Origin: Chara braunii
Lineage: Eukaryota > Streptophyta > Charophyceae > Charales > Characeae
Reading direction: 5' to 3'
DNA length: 48,247 nucleotides
Assembly (NCBI GenBank): GCA_003427395.1
Contig: BFEA01000375.1
Coordinates: 439,803-488,049 of the forward strand
Part shown: piece after piece, positions 33,280 through 43,766 of the stretch
Layout: each line of letters opens with the position of its first letter
Position numbering within the stretch: position 1 is the stretch's first letter
Made by a program: the position numbers and the translations under genes
Notes under the pieces: generated by a model
Databases searched by the model: none
What the model saw: only the letters and a program-made list of their open reading frames with translations
What the model was told of the DNA's origin: nothing

Positions 33280-34156
33280 TGCAATCAGACTTGTTCTCAT
33301 TTACACTTTTCATGCATGTAAACAGCAGCACAGCAAACTGGCGACATGCGTCCACTCAAAACTCAGAGATATGGCTTCCAGATACGCGTTCACTTTCAAC
33401 TGGCTATGGCTCAGCGCCCAAACAACTCACTGTTCACACACCGGATCATCCTGGATATCCCACACGCATAACTCTGAACACTCACATATACACTCACATA
33501 TACACTCACACACCTCACACTAACTACAGCTATGGCAGCTATGGCTGCCTCTACCCTATCGCTATACTAAGCTCCTTCTGTCTCGCCCACTGCGTCCTCC
33601 GGGCTCACTGCAGACCTCCTTGCACAAGTCGCTGTGACAGCGCTTCCACATGGCTCACGCAGGAATGAATGCAAGGCTGGGCGCTGCCTCTTGATTTATA
33701 CTTCAGAAACTCGTTGGTCTGCCCCTGCCATCGGCCCCTGGTGCTCACAGTCCCCCGTGGTACTTGCTGGACCGGACTGGGACTCACTGGACCCTACCAC
33801 TGACTGTCTGTGGACTCACTGCTATCCTACGGTCGTCGTACTGCGATTGCACTGCAGTTTAGTCCACCACTTGCCTCACCACTTGCCTCACCACTTGACC
33901 ACTTGCCCACTTGCCGACCTTCTAGAAGGACTACAGCTAGACTTCTGGAACCTGCTAAGACTTCTACTCTATAGACCTACAGATCGAACCTCTGCTGCTT
34001 ATGGACCTACGACAGACCTACCAACTGTNTACGAATACACAGGTCACAGGTTCAACTCTCGGGGTCTACACAGATACTGTACATGGGTAGGGTGAGGTCT
34101 AGGGATCGAACCCTGGGTACTGCATCTGCTACTGCTAAAAGGTGAAAACCGTTTCA
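33280..34156 (-). repeat. 3' LTR of C2
   Basis: Pairs with 41118-41973 almost throughout. Near its U3 start (about 34100-34112) the minus strand reads GGGTTCGATCCC, identical to the RNA polymerase III B-box core GGTTCGANNCC. Confidence 0.9.
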
Positions 34157-34168
34157 CTCCCGCCGTCC
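34157..34168 (-). other. Polypurine tract of C2
   Basis: On the minus strand GGACGGCGGGAG directly precedes the LTR start TGAAACGG. Confidence 0.65.
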
Positions 34169-34194
34169 TAAATTCGAGGTCCCCCGAGAATATT

Positions 34195-35424
34195 TCAGTC
34201 CAAGGCAGGACCTTTACCCTTCTTGTCGCGCTCATAGGCTCTGACTATGTCGGGAGCTGTCTTTAGAAGTTCTGTTCGCGTAAACCAGCGATCGTCTTCC
34301 GGTTCCTGATAGGCAAACCGAACTTTGTATTGTCTTTGGGGATGACCTCTACCTCCTGTTCTAAACACATCCTCATCTACAATGCCCTTTATGTCATAGC
34401 TTCCATTCATATCCGTGGGGATCATGGACCTTCTTGAAGGAAATTGTTGGCTTGTGACACACGGCAACAACTTTGAGGCATGGAACACCGGGTAAGTGTG
34501 GAGGTGTGATGGGATCTCAATAGTGTAGGACGGTCCATCTTCTCCGCCCTTGACTTTTAGAACCAGCCACGGTCCTCTATATGCAGGCTGTAACTTCTGT
34601 GAGATGTTTTCCTCAGGTGCAAACCCTTTAGCCTTGACCCAGACTAAGTCGACTATCTGAAACTGCGACGGACGGCGGTGCTTATTAGCCTGTTCTATCA
34701 TTCTATGCTGGGCTTTCCTGAGGTTCTCAACAACAGTTGCTAATTCTTTCTCATGCTGTATCGCAAACTCCCTGATACCGAGCGGCAGCCTGTGAATCTT
34801 ATCCCGGTTTAGTCCTTCGAACGGTCTGCGTGGTCTAAAGGATTTGTGCAGCTCATTGGGAGTGCGGCAGGTGGATAGATGCACACTGTTGTTGTTTGCA
34901 CTAGCTACCTTAGGCACCATCTCATCCCAGTTGATCTGATCTGGTCTAATGTACATGCACAGAACTTGTTGTAGGATCTTGTTCATCTGTTCTGTCCGAT
35001 CGTTATTCTCTGGGTGGCGGCCAGACGACATCAACAACTTAGATCCGTAGACTCTCATGAGTTCTTGCCAGTTCTGGCTGGTGAAGCGACTATCTCTATC
35101 GCTAAGTATTGACAATGGGATNCCATTCTCACTAACCCAAAAGTCAAAGAACTTTTGTATAACTAAATTTGTACGTGCCTCTGCAGGCGAAGGAACAAAA
35201 ACTGCATACTTACTAAAACGGTCAACTATGACCATGACTTGGCTCTTACCATGTCTGCTCTTGACTTGGGTGTCCATGAAGTCTATGGACACTGAGTCTC
35301 CCGGCTGATCTGGAATAGGCAAGGGTCTGAGAAGACCTAGGGCTGCGCGCGTAGTAGTCTTATTGCGCCGGCATACTTTGCAACTGCCAGGTGTACGCAC
35401 GCATCAGGTTGGCTAAAGTCTTTT
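34195..35424 (-). pseudogene. pol: C2 integrase with chromo-like C-terminus
   Basis: The zinc-finger end is CKVCRRNKTTTRAALGL. The catalytic core has VSIDFMDTQVK, VMVIVDRFSKYAVFVPSP, LSILSDRDSRFTSQNW (second Asp) and SGRHPENNDRTEQMNKI (Glu). After it come NNSVHLSTCRTPNELHKSF, GPWLVLKVK (GPY/F) and a chromo-like tail: DIKGIVDEDVFRTGG, QRQYKVRFAYQEPEDDRWFT. A TAG at about 35422, in the GHFG-Y/Q position of the zinc finger, separates it from the RNase H frame. One N (35122) leaves one residue unknown. The core otherwise reads intact. Confidence 0.9.
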
Positions 35425-35425
35425 G

Positions 35426-36064
35426 CTAACCGAAATGTCCCTCAGTATCGTGGCATTCCCCAAGGATCAGACTACGAATCTCTTCGTTGTTGGGAACGCA
35501 CAGGCGGTCAAATACATTAGTCTTCTCAAGTAGTAATCCCTCTGTAGTGCGGTAATCTGGCTCAGTCTCCGGGGCCTCTGTAACTCTCTTTAGGAGGTCG
35601 CTATAGATAGGGTCCTGCGCATACGCTTGCTTCACTTTCTCGTGCAGGTCTCTCCCTATATCCAGATAGTGCACTATAGGTCCAAAGTAGTCTGATCTCC
35701 TACTCAGAGCGTCCGCAACTACGTTGTACTTGCCCTTCACTGGCTTAAGCTCAAAGTCATATTGGTCTATCTCTGCGGCCCACCTAGTCAACTTAGGTGT
35801 CATCTTGGCCTGAGTCTTTAACCACCTAAGGGTCTCATGGTCAGAATACACTTTGAAGTGCCTCCCAAGCAGGTAATGCTTCCAGTGGTCTAGAGCCTGC
35901 CTGAGAGCGTAGAGTTCTCTCTCGTACGTCGAGGTGGCTACTTTCTCTGAGGGCGTCCTCGCGGACATGAACTCTACGGGTCTATAGCCATTGTCGCCGT
36001 CTTGCTGTAACATGGCGCCTATCCCACACTGACTTGCGTTCGTGGTGACGACAAATGGCAAAGA
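35426..36064 (-). pseudogene. pol: C2 RNase H and integrase N-terminus
   Basis: RNase H degrades RNA in the RNA-DNA hybrid. The first active-site Asp of the usual TTDAS is Asn here (VVTTNASQCGIGAMLQQDG). YERELYALRQAL and YSDHETLRWLKT are as expected, then DFELKPVKGKYNVVADALSR. The integrase N-terminus (GECHDTEGHFG) ends at the TAG. The frame is shifted from RT near 36065 by one base. With the Asn substitution RNase H is probably inactive. Confidence 0.85.
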
Positions 36065-36068
36065 CGGA

Positions 36069-36908
36069 TCAGCTACTTTTGAGGACAGGGTACTCTATCA
36101 ACGTGCGCTTTAATTTCTTTAGCGCAGACGTACAGTCTTTGTCCCATTGCCAGATTGCCTCTTTCTTAAGCAACCTGCGCAGGGGAGCGGCGATAGTGGA
36201 GAAGTTCCTCACAAACTTCCTATAGTAGTTAGCTAGGCCTAGGAACGACCGCAACTCTGTCAATGTGCGAAGCGTCGGCCAATCTCCAATCGCCGCTATC
36301 TTACTGTCCTTTGGCTTAATGCCATCTCCGTCCAACACGTGGCCCAAGTACAGGAGTTGTGTCTTGGCCCACTCGCACTTCTTTGCGTTGATCTTGAAGT
36401 TAGCCTCTCGTAGCTTCTCCAAGACTTGTCTCATATGACCCTGGTGCTCCTGGAGGGTCCAACTGAAAACTAAGATATCATCTAAATAAACTACAACGAA
36501 TTTGTCTAACCATGGCCTAAACAGGTCATTCATATAACACTGAAAAGTAGTTGGCGCGTTGGTTAGTCCGAAGGGCATCACTATAAACTCATAGTGCCCA
36601 TAACGAGTCCGGAATGCGGTCTTGTACTGATCATCAGGATGGACTTCTATCTGATGGTATCCGGACTTCAAATCTATCTTGGAGAAATACTTACAACCCT
36701 GCACCCGATCTAAAAGATCGTCTACCCTGGGCAGTGGCTCAGCATTCTTCACAGTAATCGCGTTCAAACCCCTATAGTCTATACACATACGAAGCTCTCC
36801 TTCCTTCTTTGGGACAAACAGAACTGGTGCTTCAAGAGGAGACGAACTGGGCCTGATCCAACCTTTCTCGAGGAGTTCGTCTAACTGCTTGCGAAGCTCC
36901 TCTACTAA
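36069..36908 (-). pseudogene. pol: C2 reverse transcriptase
   Basis: All RT motifs are present: [40 protein letters not shown] (motif A Asp), [35 protein letters not shown] (YLDD) and [20 protein letters not shown], then [16 protein letters not shown]. The best frame starts near 36834 with [16 protein letters not shown] frameshift near 36905 separates it from the protease. Of the copies in this window it is the only one with an undamaged RT core. Confidence 0.9.
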
Positions 36909-37990
36909 TGGATGTCCTGTAAACTGCGCCCTTAGGAGTTCTACTGCCAGGCTCTATCTCTATCATGTGCTGGATGGGTCGCGACACTACTCCTGTCGGC
37001 GACTCAGTCGAATCTTTGAACTCTTCCAGCAACTTGGCAATCGTTGGATCTGTGGAACTATCCTTTTCTTTGGCCTCAGTGACAGGTCTAACATAAACTA
37101 CAAAGACCTGTTCCTCTAACTGCTCCTTTTTGACTAGTCGCGCGAACGCGGGAGCACTGAGACAACAATGTGCCAAGGTGTTGTCTACTCCTGACACATG
37201 AAACAGGCGGGCGGTCTTTACCTCGCCTGACAGGCTAGGGAGCTTACACTCATGCTCTCTCAAATGGAGTGTGGCCCGTGCTGCCTCTCCCCAATCCATT
37301 CCCAATACTACGTCGAAAGGAAGGTCATCCTGTATGAGGAGAGTCAGGGAATGGAGAACTTTCTCCACCTTACTATCCTTCTCTAGGCGAAAGTACGCCT
37401 GGACTCCCTCTACATAGTCCTCGACACGCATTGTGCGGTTGTCTGCAAGGACACTGACTATGGGGTCTGCCAATTTCTGGACTTTTAATCCTAGCCTCAA
37501 CTTTTTCAGCGCTCTATGGCTAATATAGCTATGGGTGACCCCTGAGTCTATAAGGGCCCTTACTCTACTCCTGAAAACTTTTACATTTACCAAAATCAGT
37601 TGTCCTTTACTCTTTTTCTTCATCTTGGCCCAGGCTGGCATCCTCTCCTTTAATTCTTCTGCCACACCTGTGAGGGATGTGCCTAAAGAGACGCTAACAC
37701 AAGCAGTCTCTGGACAGCTANTGGCCCAGGCTGGCATCCTCTCCTTTAATTCTTCTGCCACACCTGTGAGGGATGTGCCTAAAGAGACGCTAACACAAGC
37801 AGTCTCTGGACAGCTAGCTAGGCATGGGCCTGCAACCTCTGCCAAAGGCTCATGTGGGTTGGGAGTGTTTTGTTCGCGCGCGCTCGCTTCTCCACATGGC
37901 CTTAAAGTAGGGGCAGTTGCGACCCCTACTGGCGGTTGCCTTTTGACTGCGGGGCATTCCAACGGGCCTGTCTATGCTTGGGACAAAATT
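36832..37990 (-). pseudogene. pol: C2 aspartic protease region
   Basis: The active site reads RALIDSGVTHSYIS, a normal D-S-G, followed by VSVLADNRTMRVEDYVEG, DDLPFDVVLGMDWGEAA and a C-terminal linker to RT. A perfect 95-base repeat (37626-37720 and 37722-37816), joined by an N at 37721, duplicates about 31 residues before the protease; the duplication is probably an assembly join. The frame then loses register before RT. Confidence 0.85.
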
Positions 37991-39912
37991 TAATGACATG
38001 GGCCGGGTCACCATAGAATATGCACTGACCCTAGTCCACGCGCTCCTGCCATATTCGTTGGTCCAAGCCCAAATCCTCCCAAGGCCTGCCCTGTGGCAAG
38101 CCTGGGTGCCATCCTCCTTGAGGTGCCCTTCCACCTCGTCGCTGTGGGGACCGATTAGAACCTTGGCGATTTGATGGGGGACCTTGACCCCTACCTCCCA
38201 CTTGGCGGTTTCCCTGTTTGCCAACCCCCTGTGCGCCCGATCCTCGGCCTCCCGTGGCCTGGCCCCTTTGGCCCTGGCCTCCTCCTCTACCTTGCGGCCT
38301 CCCTCCAGCCGCGACAGCAGCATAAGACCTCCCCTGTCCCACACTACTGTCCTCCTCATCTAGGCCACACTCAATCTGATTGTATGAGACCTCATCAGTA
38401 CCGCCTTCCTCTAGAGTAAGGATCATGTGATCCTTGGCCCTCACTTGGCCTGAGATGGTACGGCCTTTCCACCTTTTTCCCTTATCCAGGTCCTCATGCC
38501 AGAAAGTGGTAACTGGCATGGACCTTGACTCATACAGGACGAATTCTCTACTCAATGCATCATAAGTGATGCCGGCCTGTTGAGACTTATCAAAGAAATG
38601 CCCACGTAGGGCCTCTGGCATGACACGATAAAATAACTGAACCAACTGGGGCTCAGTGACCCCATGGTTTGGGACGGCTACCAAGTCATCCATTGTACCC
38701 TTGAGTGGCCTTGCATTCCTCCACTGTCGTGAGTGGATCGTTTGCAGCTTGTCAGAGGCGCGAACACCTCTTGTTGGGTCTGCAAATCGCTCCTTCAGGA
38801 GCTTGAGGAATTGAGAAAGGGGGGTGACTTTTGAATATGCAACCAGGTTGTTTTCACAACCGGCTGCGCGCGCAAGGGACCTGGCAAAACTAGTCGCCTC
38901 ATCCTTGAGGGCCTGGAAGGCCACGAGGACTCGTTCCTCTATTAGGATGTGTTGTAGATGTATATAACTATTGACACTGGCTTCCCAGTTGTCAAGGTTC
39001 TCTTCCTTCTTCCCTCCATAAGCATCCGGGAATTTAAGCTTAACTTGGTCCTTGCGAGGCTTGGCCTCGCCTTCTACAGCGGCTATGGCTTTGGCGCCCT
39101 TGATAGCGCCCTCACAAAACTTCCCTACGTTGTCCCTTAGTTGCCTGACTTCGCCCCCAATGTGGGTGACGATCTCGCGCGCAGTCTCTGAACCTCGACC
39201 GCATGGCACTCAACGCTACGTCTTGGCTCCAATTGGCCTGGTGCTCCTCCATCCAGACTTTGCTCAGCACCTCTAGGTAGCCCAACACCTTATCCCACTT
39301 GGCCTTGTCATTTGGCTGGGCCAACACTTCCTTTCTACATTCTTGCACCTTTGCCACCTCCACGGTCAGTTTGCTCACTTCCTCTCTCCTCCTCTTCTTC
39401 TCCCTCTTCATCCTTAATTTCCACACCAACTTTTGTTCCTCCTCCCTTTCTCGCCGTTCCATAGGGTATGTCATTGCTGCTAGCTCACTGGCTAGTGCAT
39501 CCCTCTCATCCCGAGTCACATAGGACTTTGCCTCCTCGTCTTCTCCCAACGATAAATTAGCGACCCACTCGCTTATCTTCTTCTCAATCTCAACATTTGT
39601 ATCCCTCTTCATCGTGCCACTGCTCCCTTCTCCACTCTCAATCCTCATTCTCTCTTTTTATTCTTCTGCTGCCGCTTCTTCTTCAACAACCTTCTTCTTT
39701 TTCTCCATCTCCTCCTCTAATTCCTTCATCTTCGCCGTCTGTTCCTTTGCAATCGCCTTTAACTTCGCTTGCTTCGCGCGCTCTTTTCTCTCCCTATTCT
39801 CCTTAACTAAGGCGACCATCTTTTCTTGCTGCTGCTTGGTGTAGGGGCTAGTGTCCTTCCCACTGCGGGTCTCAACCATGGTGAAAAGTGCACAACCGGG
39901 TGGTGGTTCCAA
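37990..39912 (-). pseudogene. gag: C2 gag region, frameshifted
   Basis: Starts near 39912 or 39879 (MVETRSGKDTSPYTKQQQEK), with Lys/Glu-rich coiled-coil stretches in 39112-39912 (stop at 39658-39660). The capsid-like domain in 38031-39209 includes LKFPDAYGGKKEENLDNWEA and PLSQFLKLLKERFADPTRGV. The C-terminal part is Gly/Arg/Gln-rich (about 38100-38330). After a TAG at 38031, the same frame reads CIFYGDPAHVIKFC: a zinc knuckle whose second Cys is Tyr. Frames change near 39200 and near 39655. Confidence 0.8.
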
Positions 39913-40472
39913 ACCTCACCACGTCGACTCTAACCCCTGACTGACAGACCTATTGACTCTATCTAAGGCTCACAGAATCCTGACAGGGATCCTGTCAACT
40001 ATGGTCTCTAGCCTAGACCTAACTACGGCTGTCACTACTAGACCTTTGCTGATCAGGAGGCATTTAAGGAGATCCCCCGAACTCCTCAGGAATTATTTAA
40101 CGTCGCAGATAGGACGACGCAATCAGCAGGTCTCTCAAGACTTAGACGGTCTGTTGTGCAGCCCACAACTCGGATTTCGAGGCCTACCGTGCCACACCGA
40201 GCAGCCCGCCGGTCAGTACCGGTCCTTGGGAGGGTTTGACCTCCGGGACAGTCGAGTCGTCAGACACAGCTTTTAGCCCTACTCATCCCGTGTGGGTTTG
40301 GTCAACAAGACCCTATCCTTCATCCACAGAGTGCTATCACCTAGGACAGAAGAGACTCGATGCAGAAAGAATAGACAGACAGACTGGACTCAGCAAGTAC
40401 CAAGGGGTGTGTGCACATCCATAGGGCGAGGGGTAGGCTGAGGGCTTGGCGAGATGTTACCGACTCCAGCTT

Positions 40473-40613
40473 GGTCAACTCATGGTCAACGGTCTTGGTC
40501 AACGGCCTTGGTCAACGCCGGTCAACGTTGCTATAGCCCCCGGTCAACTCCAACAACCGCCGGTCAGCACCTCCGGTCAACCCTCTTGGTCAACCCTCCG
40601 GTCAGCTATGGCT
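40473..40613 (-). promoter_or_regulatory. Cluster of W-box-like motifs in the C2 leader
   Basis: GGTCAAC occurs eight times in about 130 bases on the plus strand, plus two GGTCAG. On the coding strand of the element each reads GTTGACC, which contains the W-box core TTGAC(C/T) bound by plant WRKY factors. Spacing is 6-20 bases. Whether it acts as an enhancer is inference; a simple minisatellite is the alternative. Confidence 0.45.
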
Positions 40614-40905
40614 GCCGGCTCCCTTTCCTCGCCAACCCGCTTCTTCTTTTCACCTTCCTCACCTCCTTTCACCCCGGCTGTCTTCTTCTTCTTTTTTTTT
40701 TTTTTTTTTTTTTTGATCGGCCCTCTCTTCACCTCTCGGCTATGGCCTCCTTCTCTCCCTTCTCGGTCTCTCCCCCTCTGTCCGGTCTCTCTCCGCCTTC
40801 GTTACTCCGTGATGATGCTCCGCGGCTGTGGCCGCTTCTTCTTCCTCCACGTGGGACTGCACAGTCCGTTTCACAGGTACGTAACAGCCAAACTTGTATC
40901 GCTCA

Positions 40906-40950
<45 letters not shown>

Positions 40951-41104
40951 CTCGGTCTCCTTCTTCGTCGTGGTCTTCTTCGCAGGTGCGCGGCGGCTTC
41001 TTCAACCTCGGGTCCGCGATGGCGGACTACCACCTTCGGCGGCCACCTCTGCTATGGCGCATCAGGCCCGGCACACGACGGCGCGCATGCAATAGCGGGT
41101 ACCA

Positions 41105-41116
41105 GCTCCGATACCA
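41105..41116 (-). other. Primer binding site of C2, iMet type
   Basis: On the minus strand TGGTATCGGAGC begins one base after the LTR end TGCA. It is identical to the 12-base site of C1. Confidence 0.8.
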
Positions 41117-41117
41117 A

Positions 41118-41973
41118 TGCAGTCAGACTCGTTCTCATTTACACTTTTCATGCATGTAAACAGCAGCACAGCAAACTGGCGACATGCGCCTAGTCAAAAC
41201 TCAGAGATATGGCTTCCAGATACGAGTTCACTTTCAACTGGCTATGGCGACTCAGCGCCCAAACAACTCACTGTTCACACACCGGATCACCCTGGATATC
41301 CCACACGCATAACTCTGAACACTCACATATACACTCACACACCTCACACTAACTACAGCTATGGCAGCTATGGCTGCCTCTACCCTATCGCTATACTAAG
41401 CTCCTTCTCTCTCGCCCACCGCGTCCTCCGGGCTCACTGCAGACCTCCTTGCACAAGTCGCTGTGACAGCGCTTCCGCATGGCTCACGCAGGAATGAATG
41501 CAAGGTTGGGCGCTGCCTCTTGATTTATACTTCAGAAACTCGTTGGTCTGCCCTTGCCATCGGCCCCTGGTGCTCACAGTCCCCCGTGGTACTTGCTGGA
41601 CCGGACTGGGACTGACTGGACCCTACTGCTGACTGTCTGTGGACTCACTGCTATCCTACCGTCGTTGTACTGCGATTGCACTGCAGTTTAGTCCACCACT
41701 TGCCTCGCCACTTGACCACTTGCCCACTTGCCGACCTTCTAGAAGCACTACAGCTAGACTTCTGGAACCTGCTAAGACTTCTACTCTATAGACCTACAGA
41801 TCGAACCTCTGCTGCTTATGGACCTACGACAGACCTACCAACTGTTTACGAATACACAGGTCACAGGTTCAACTCTCGGGGTCTACACAGATACTGTACA
41901 TGGGTAGGGTGAGGTCTAGGGATCGAACCCTGGGTACTGCATCTGCTACTGCTAAAAGGTGAAAACCGTTTCA
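41118..41973 (-). repeat. 5' LTR of C2
   Basis: Matches 33280-34156. It lacks a short CTCACATATACA and CACCACTTGC repeat present in the other copy, and carries few substitutions. The C1 leader resumes at 41974 with (GATT)n. Confidence 0.9.
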
Positions 41974-42008
<35 letters not shown>

Positions 42009-42064
42009 TATTAGTAAATCAAGTAGGACTTCGTCAAATCTCTGCAATTTTTTTTTCGCTTTCT

Positions 42065-42320
42065 CGCAACAAATATCTGAAAATTTCTGATAGTAGCATT
42101 TCGTTTTATCTGAAAATTTCTGATATAATGTGATATTAGCATTTCGTTTTCACACAACAAATATCTGAAAATTTCTGATAGTAGCATTTCGTTTTATCTG
42201 AAAATTTCTGATATTAGCATTTCGTTTTCACGTAACAAATATCTGAAAATTTCTGATAGTTGCATTTCGTTTCTCTGATATTAGCATCCGAAAATTTCTG
42301 ATATTTGCTTACATAGCCGA
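42065..42320. repeat. AT-rich minisatellite (ATCTGAAAATTTCTGATA units)
   Basis: ATCTGAAAATTTCTGATA followed by GTAGCATTTCGTTTT or TTAGCATTTCGTTTT recurs at least five times, alternating with CACAACAAAT. Confidence 0.8.
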
Positions 42321-42351
42321 AAATTTTGGATGTTAGCATTTTGTTTTCTAG

Positions 42352-42768
42352 CATACTTGCGGCGCATCGACCCTGTGCGCTGTGCGGTGCACGGACCCGA
42401 GGTGCACGCGCACCGGCGCGCGTCGCGCACCTGGGTGCCGATGCGCTGCGCACAAGGCCGGTGGGCTGCGCGCGGGTGCGCTGGGGGGTGCGCGCTGGCG
42501 GGGCGCAGGTGCGCCGGGTGCACACACCAATTATTTTTTATTTTTTATTTTAATGTTTCTCTGGACACACACACACACACACACACAGTGTCACACACAC
42601 ACTCTCTCTCTCTGGAGGACTGTATTCACAAACAGCCATCGTAAGAGACCGCAAGATCTGCTTCGCCAGCGCCATCGAAAACTTCACCTGCGCACACAGA
42701 ATCCACAAATAGCCCAGGCGTCAGCCCCTCTTCAACGCCCCTCAAACCCTCCTCCCCGCAGAAGAAAG

Positions 42769-42842
<74 letters not shown>

Positions 42843-43344
42843 CTGGTGGTTACCCACCTGGCAACTTTACGAGCTGATGCCGCGCTCCTCCCGGTGCTTC
42901 TTCGGCTCCTTCACTATGACTGCTGTGCCCCGGCTATGGCTGGACGATGGCGCCCTGGACTGCTGCTGCTGCGCAGGAGACGTGGAGGAGAGCATGCGAC
43001 GGGTAACGCACGGCGGGCGCGAAGGGCACAAAGCTGGACTACCGGGTTCATCCAGGCAGCGAGGGGCAGCACTCCGAATTCAAAACTTAAAAAATTAACT
43101 CACTTTAGCTGCCCCCCTTTTTTTGTCTTCAGTTGCCCCGCGCGGCCTCGAAATGTCATTGTTTTTGTTTTTCGTTTTGTGGCGCGACATCCCAGCCGGG
43201 CCTGGAACACCCCTCGGCAATTTATTTTTTTTTGGTCGACCCCCTATTTTCGGGGTGCGCCGCACCCCGTGCGCGCGCGTCGTGCGCAGTGCGCAGTGCG
43301 GCGCGTGTGCGAGGTGCAGCGCATGTCGATGCGCCGCAAGTATG
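42352..43344. mobile_element. GC-rich TIR element, 993 bp
   Basis: CATACTTGCGGCGCATCGAC at the left end is the reverse complement of GTCGATGCGCCGCAAGTATG at the right end, with further imperfect matching inside. TTTTCTAG (42344-42351) and TTTCCTAG (43345-43352) flank it, one mismatch in 8 bp, as expected for hAT-like insertion. It contains a (CA)n tract (42563-42600) and a 67-base (GA)n tract (42773-42839). No transposase is recognised, so it is probably non-autonomous. Confidence 0.72.
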
Positions 43345-43661
43345 TTTCCTAGGCATATCAGGATAAGGTAAGAGGTTGTCATATTCTTGGAGACCGGATT
43401 TATTCTTCTCTGAAAGTGGAACCTCCAGTCTATTTAGCGCAATTCTTTTTTTTCAGATCACATTTTTTTTGAAAGCCGAAACTTTGTGGAACCTTGCCTA
43501 GATTTTGCTCATAGTCCTCCTCTGAAATGCCTCACTCATAGCAGATTGACAGATATACAAAAAAAAAAAAAAAAAAGAGGGGGGAAAGTACAGTTTGGTT
43601 GGTTACCTTCCTGCGTTTTCCCTCCCACCCAACCCTTTGCCTGCATTCCCGGTTTGGTAAG

Positions 43662-43753
43662 TGCCACGTCAGCAGTGCCACATCAGCAACAGTGCCATGT
43701 CAGCACCAGTGCCACGACAGCAGTGCCACATCAGCAGCAGTGCCACGTCAGCA
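43662..43753 (+). promoter_or_regulatory. Six TGCCACGTCAGCA-type repeats before C1 gag
   Basis: Six copies of the consensus TGCCACGTCAGCA, spaced 13-18 bases apart and some with one substitution, precede the ATG at 43767. The core CCACGTCA (inverse TGACGTGG) is the type of site bound by plant bZIP factors. Coding or structural use as a minisatellite is also possible. Confidence 0.4.
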
Positions 43754-43766
43754 GGGCCCCACCACC

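Larger units (their letters stand above)
39913..41116 (-). other. C2 leader
   Basis: Between the primer site and gag. It contains a (CT)n tract (40906-40947), a T-run (40690-40714) and a cluster of GGTCAAC motifs (40473-40613). No gene is recognised. Confidence 0.7.
33280..41973 (-). mobile_element. Ty3/gypsy chromovirus-like element C2
   Basis: LTRs at 33280-34156 and 41118-41973 flank a complete set of minus-strand gag and pol regions. The right LTR is followed by a (GATT)n tract and the left is preceded by one; GATT (33276-33279 and 41974-41977) fits a 4-bp target duplication in a microsatellite. LTRs start TGAAACGG and end with TGCA on the minus strand. A iMet-type primer site and a purine tract are in place. 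Pol has a few single-base lesions and is otherwise well preserved. Confidence 0.92.
41974..43661 (+). other. C1 leader (interrupted)
   Basis: After the (GATT)n at 41974-42007 there is an AT-rich short tandem repeat (42065-42320), then the GC-rich TIR element, then unassigned sequence with an A-run (43558-43576). No gene is recognised. Confidence 0.6.

Noticed and set aside
34095-34140. A tRNA gene suggested by the GGGTTCGATCCC motif
   Set aside because: No acceptor stem, anticodon arm or A-box in the right spacing; only the B-box-like core is present.
42382-43098. 238-codon open frame in the GC-rich TIR element
   Set aside because: Includes a long (GA)n-coded Arg/Glu run and no recognisable domain; GC-rich sequence is poor in stop codons by chance.
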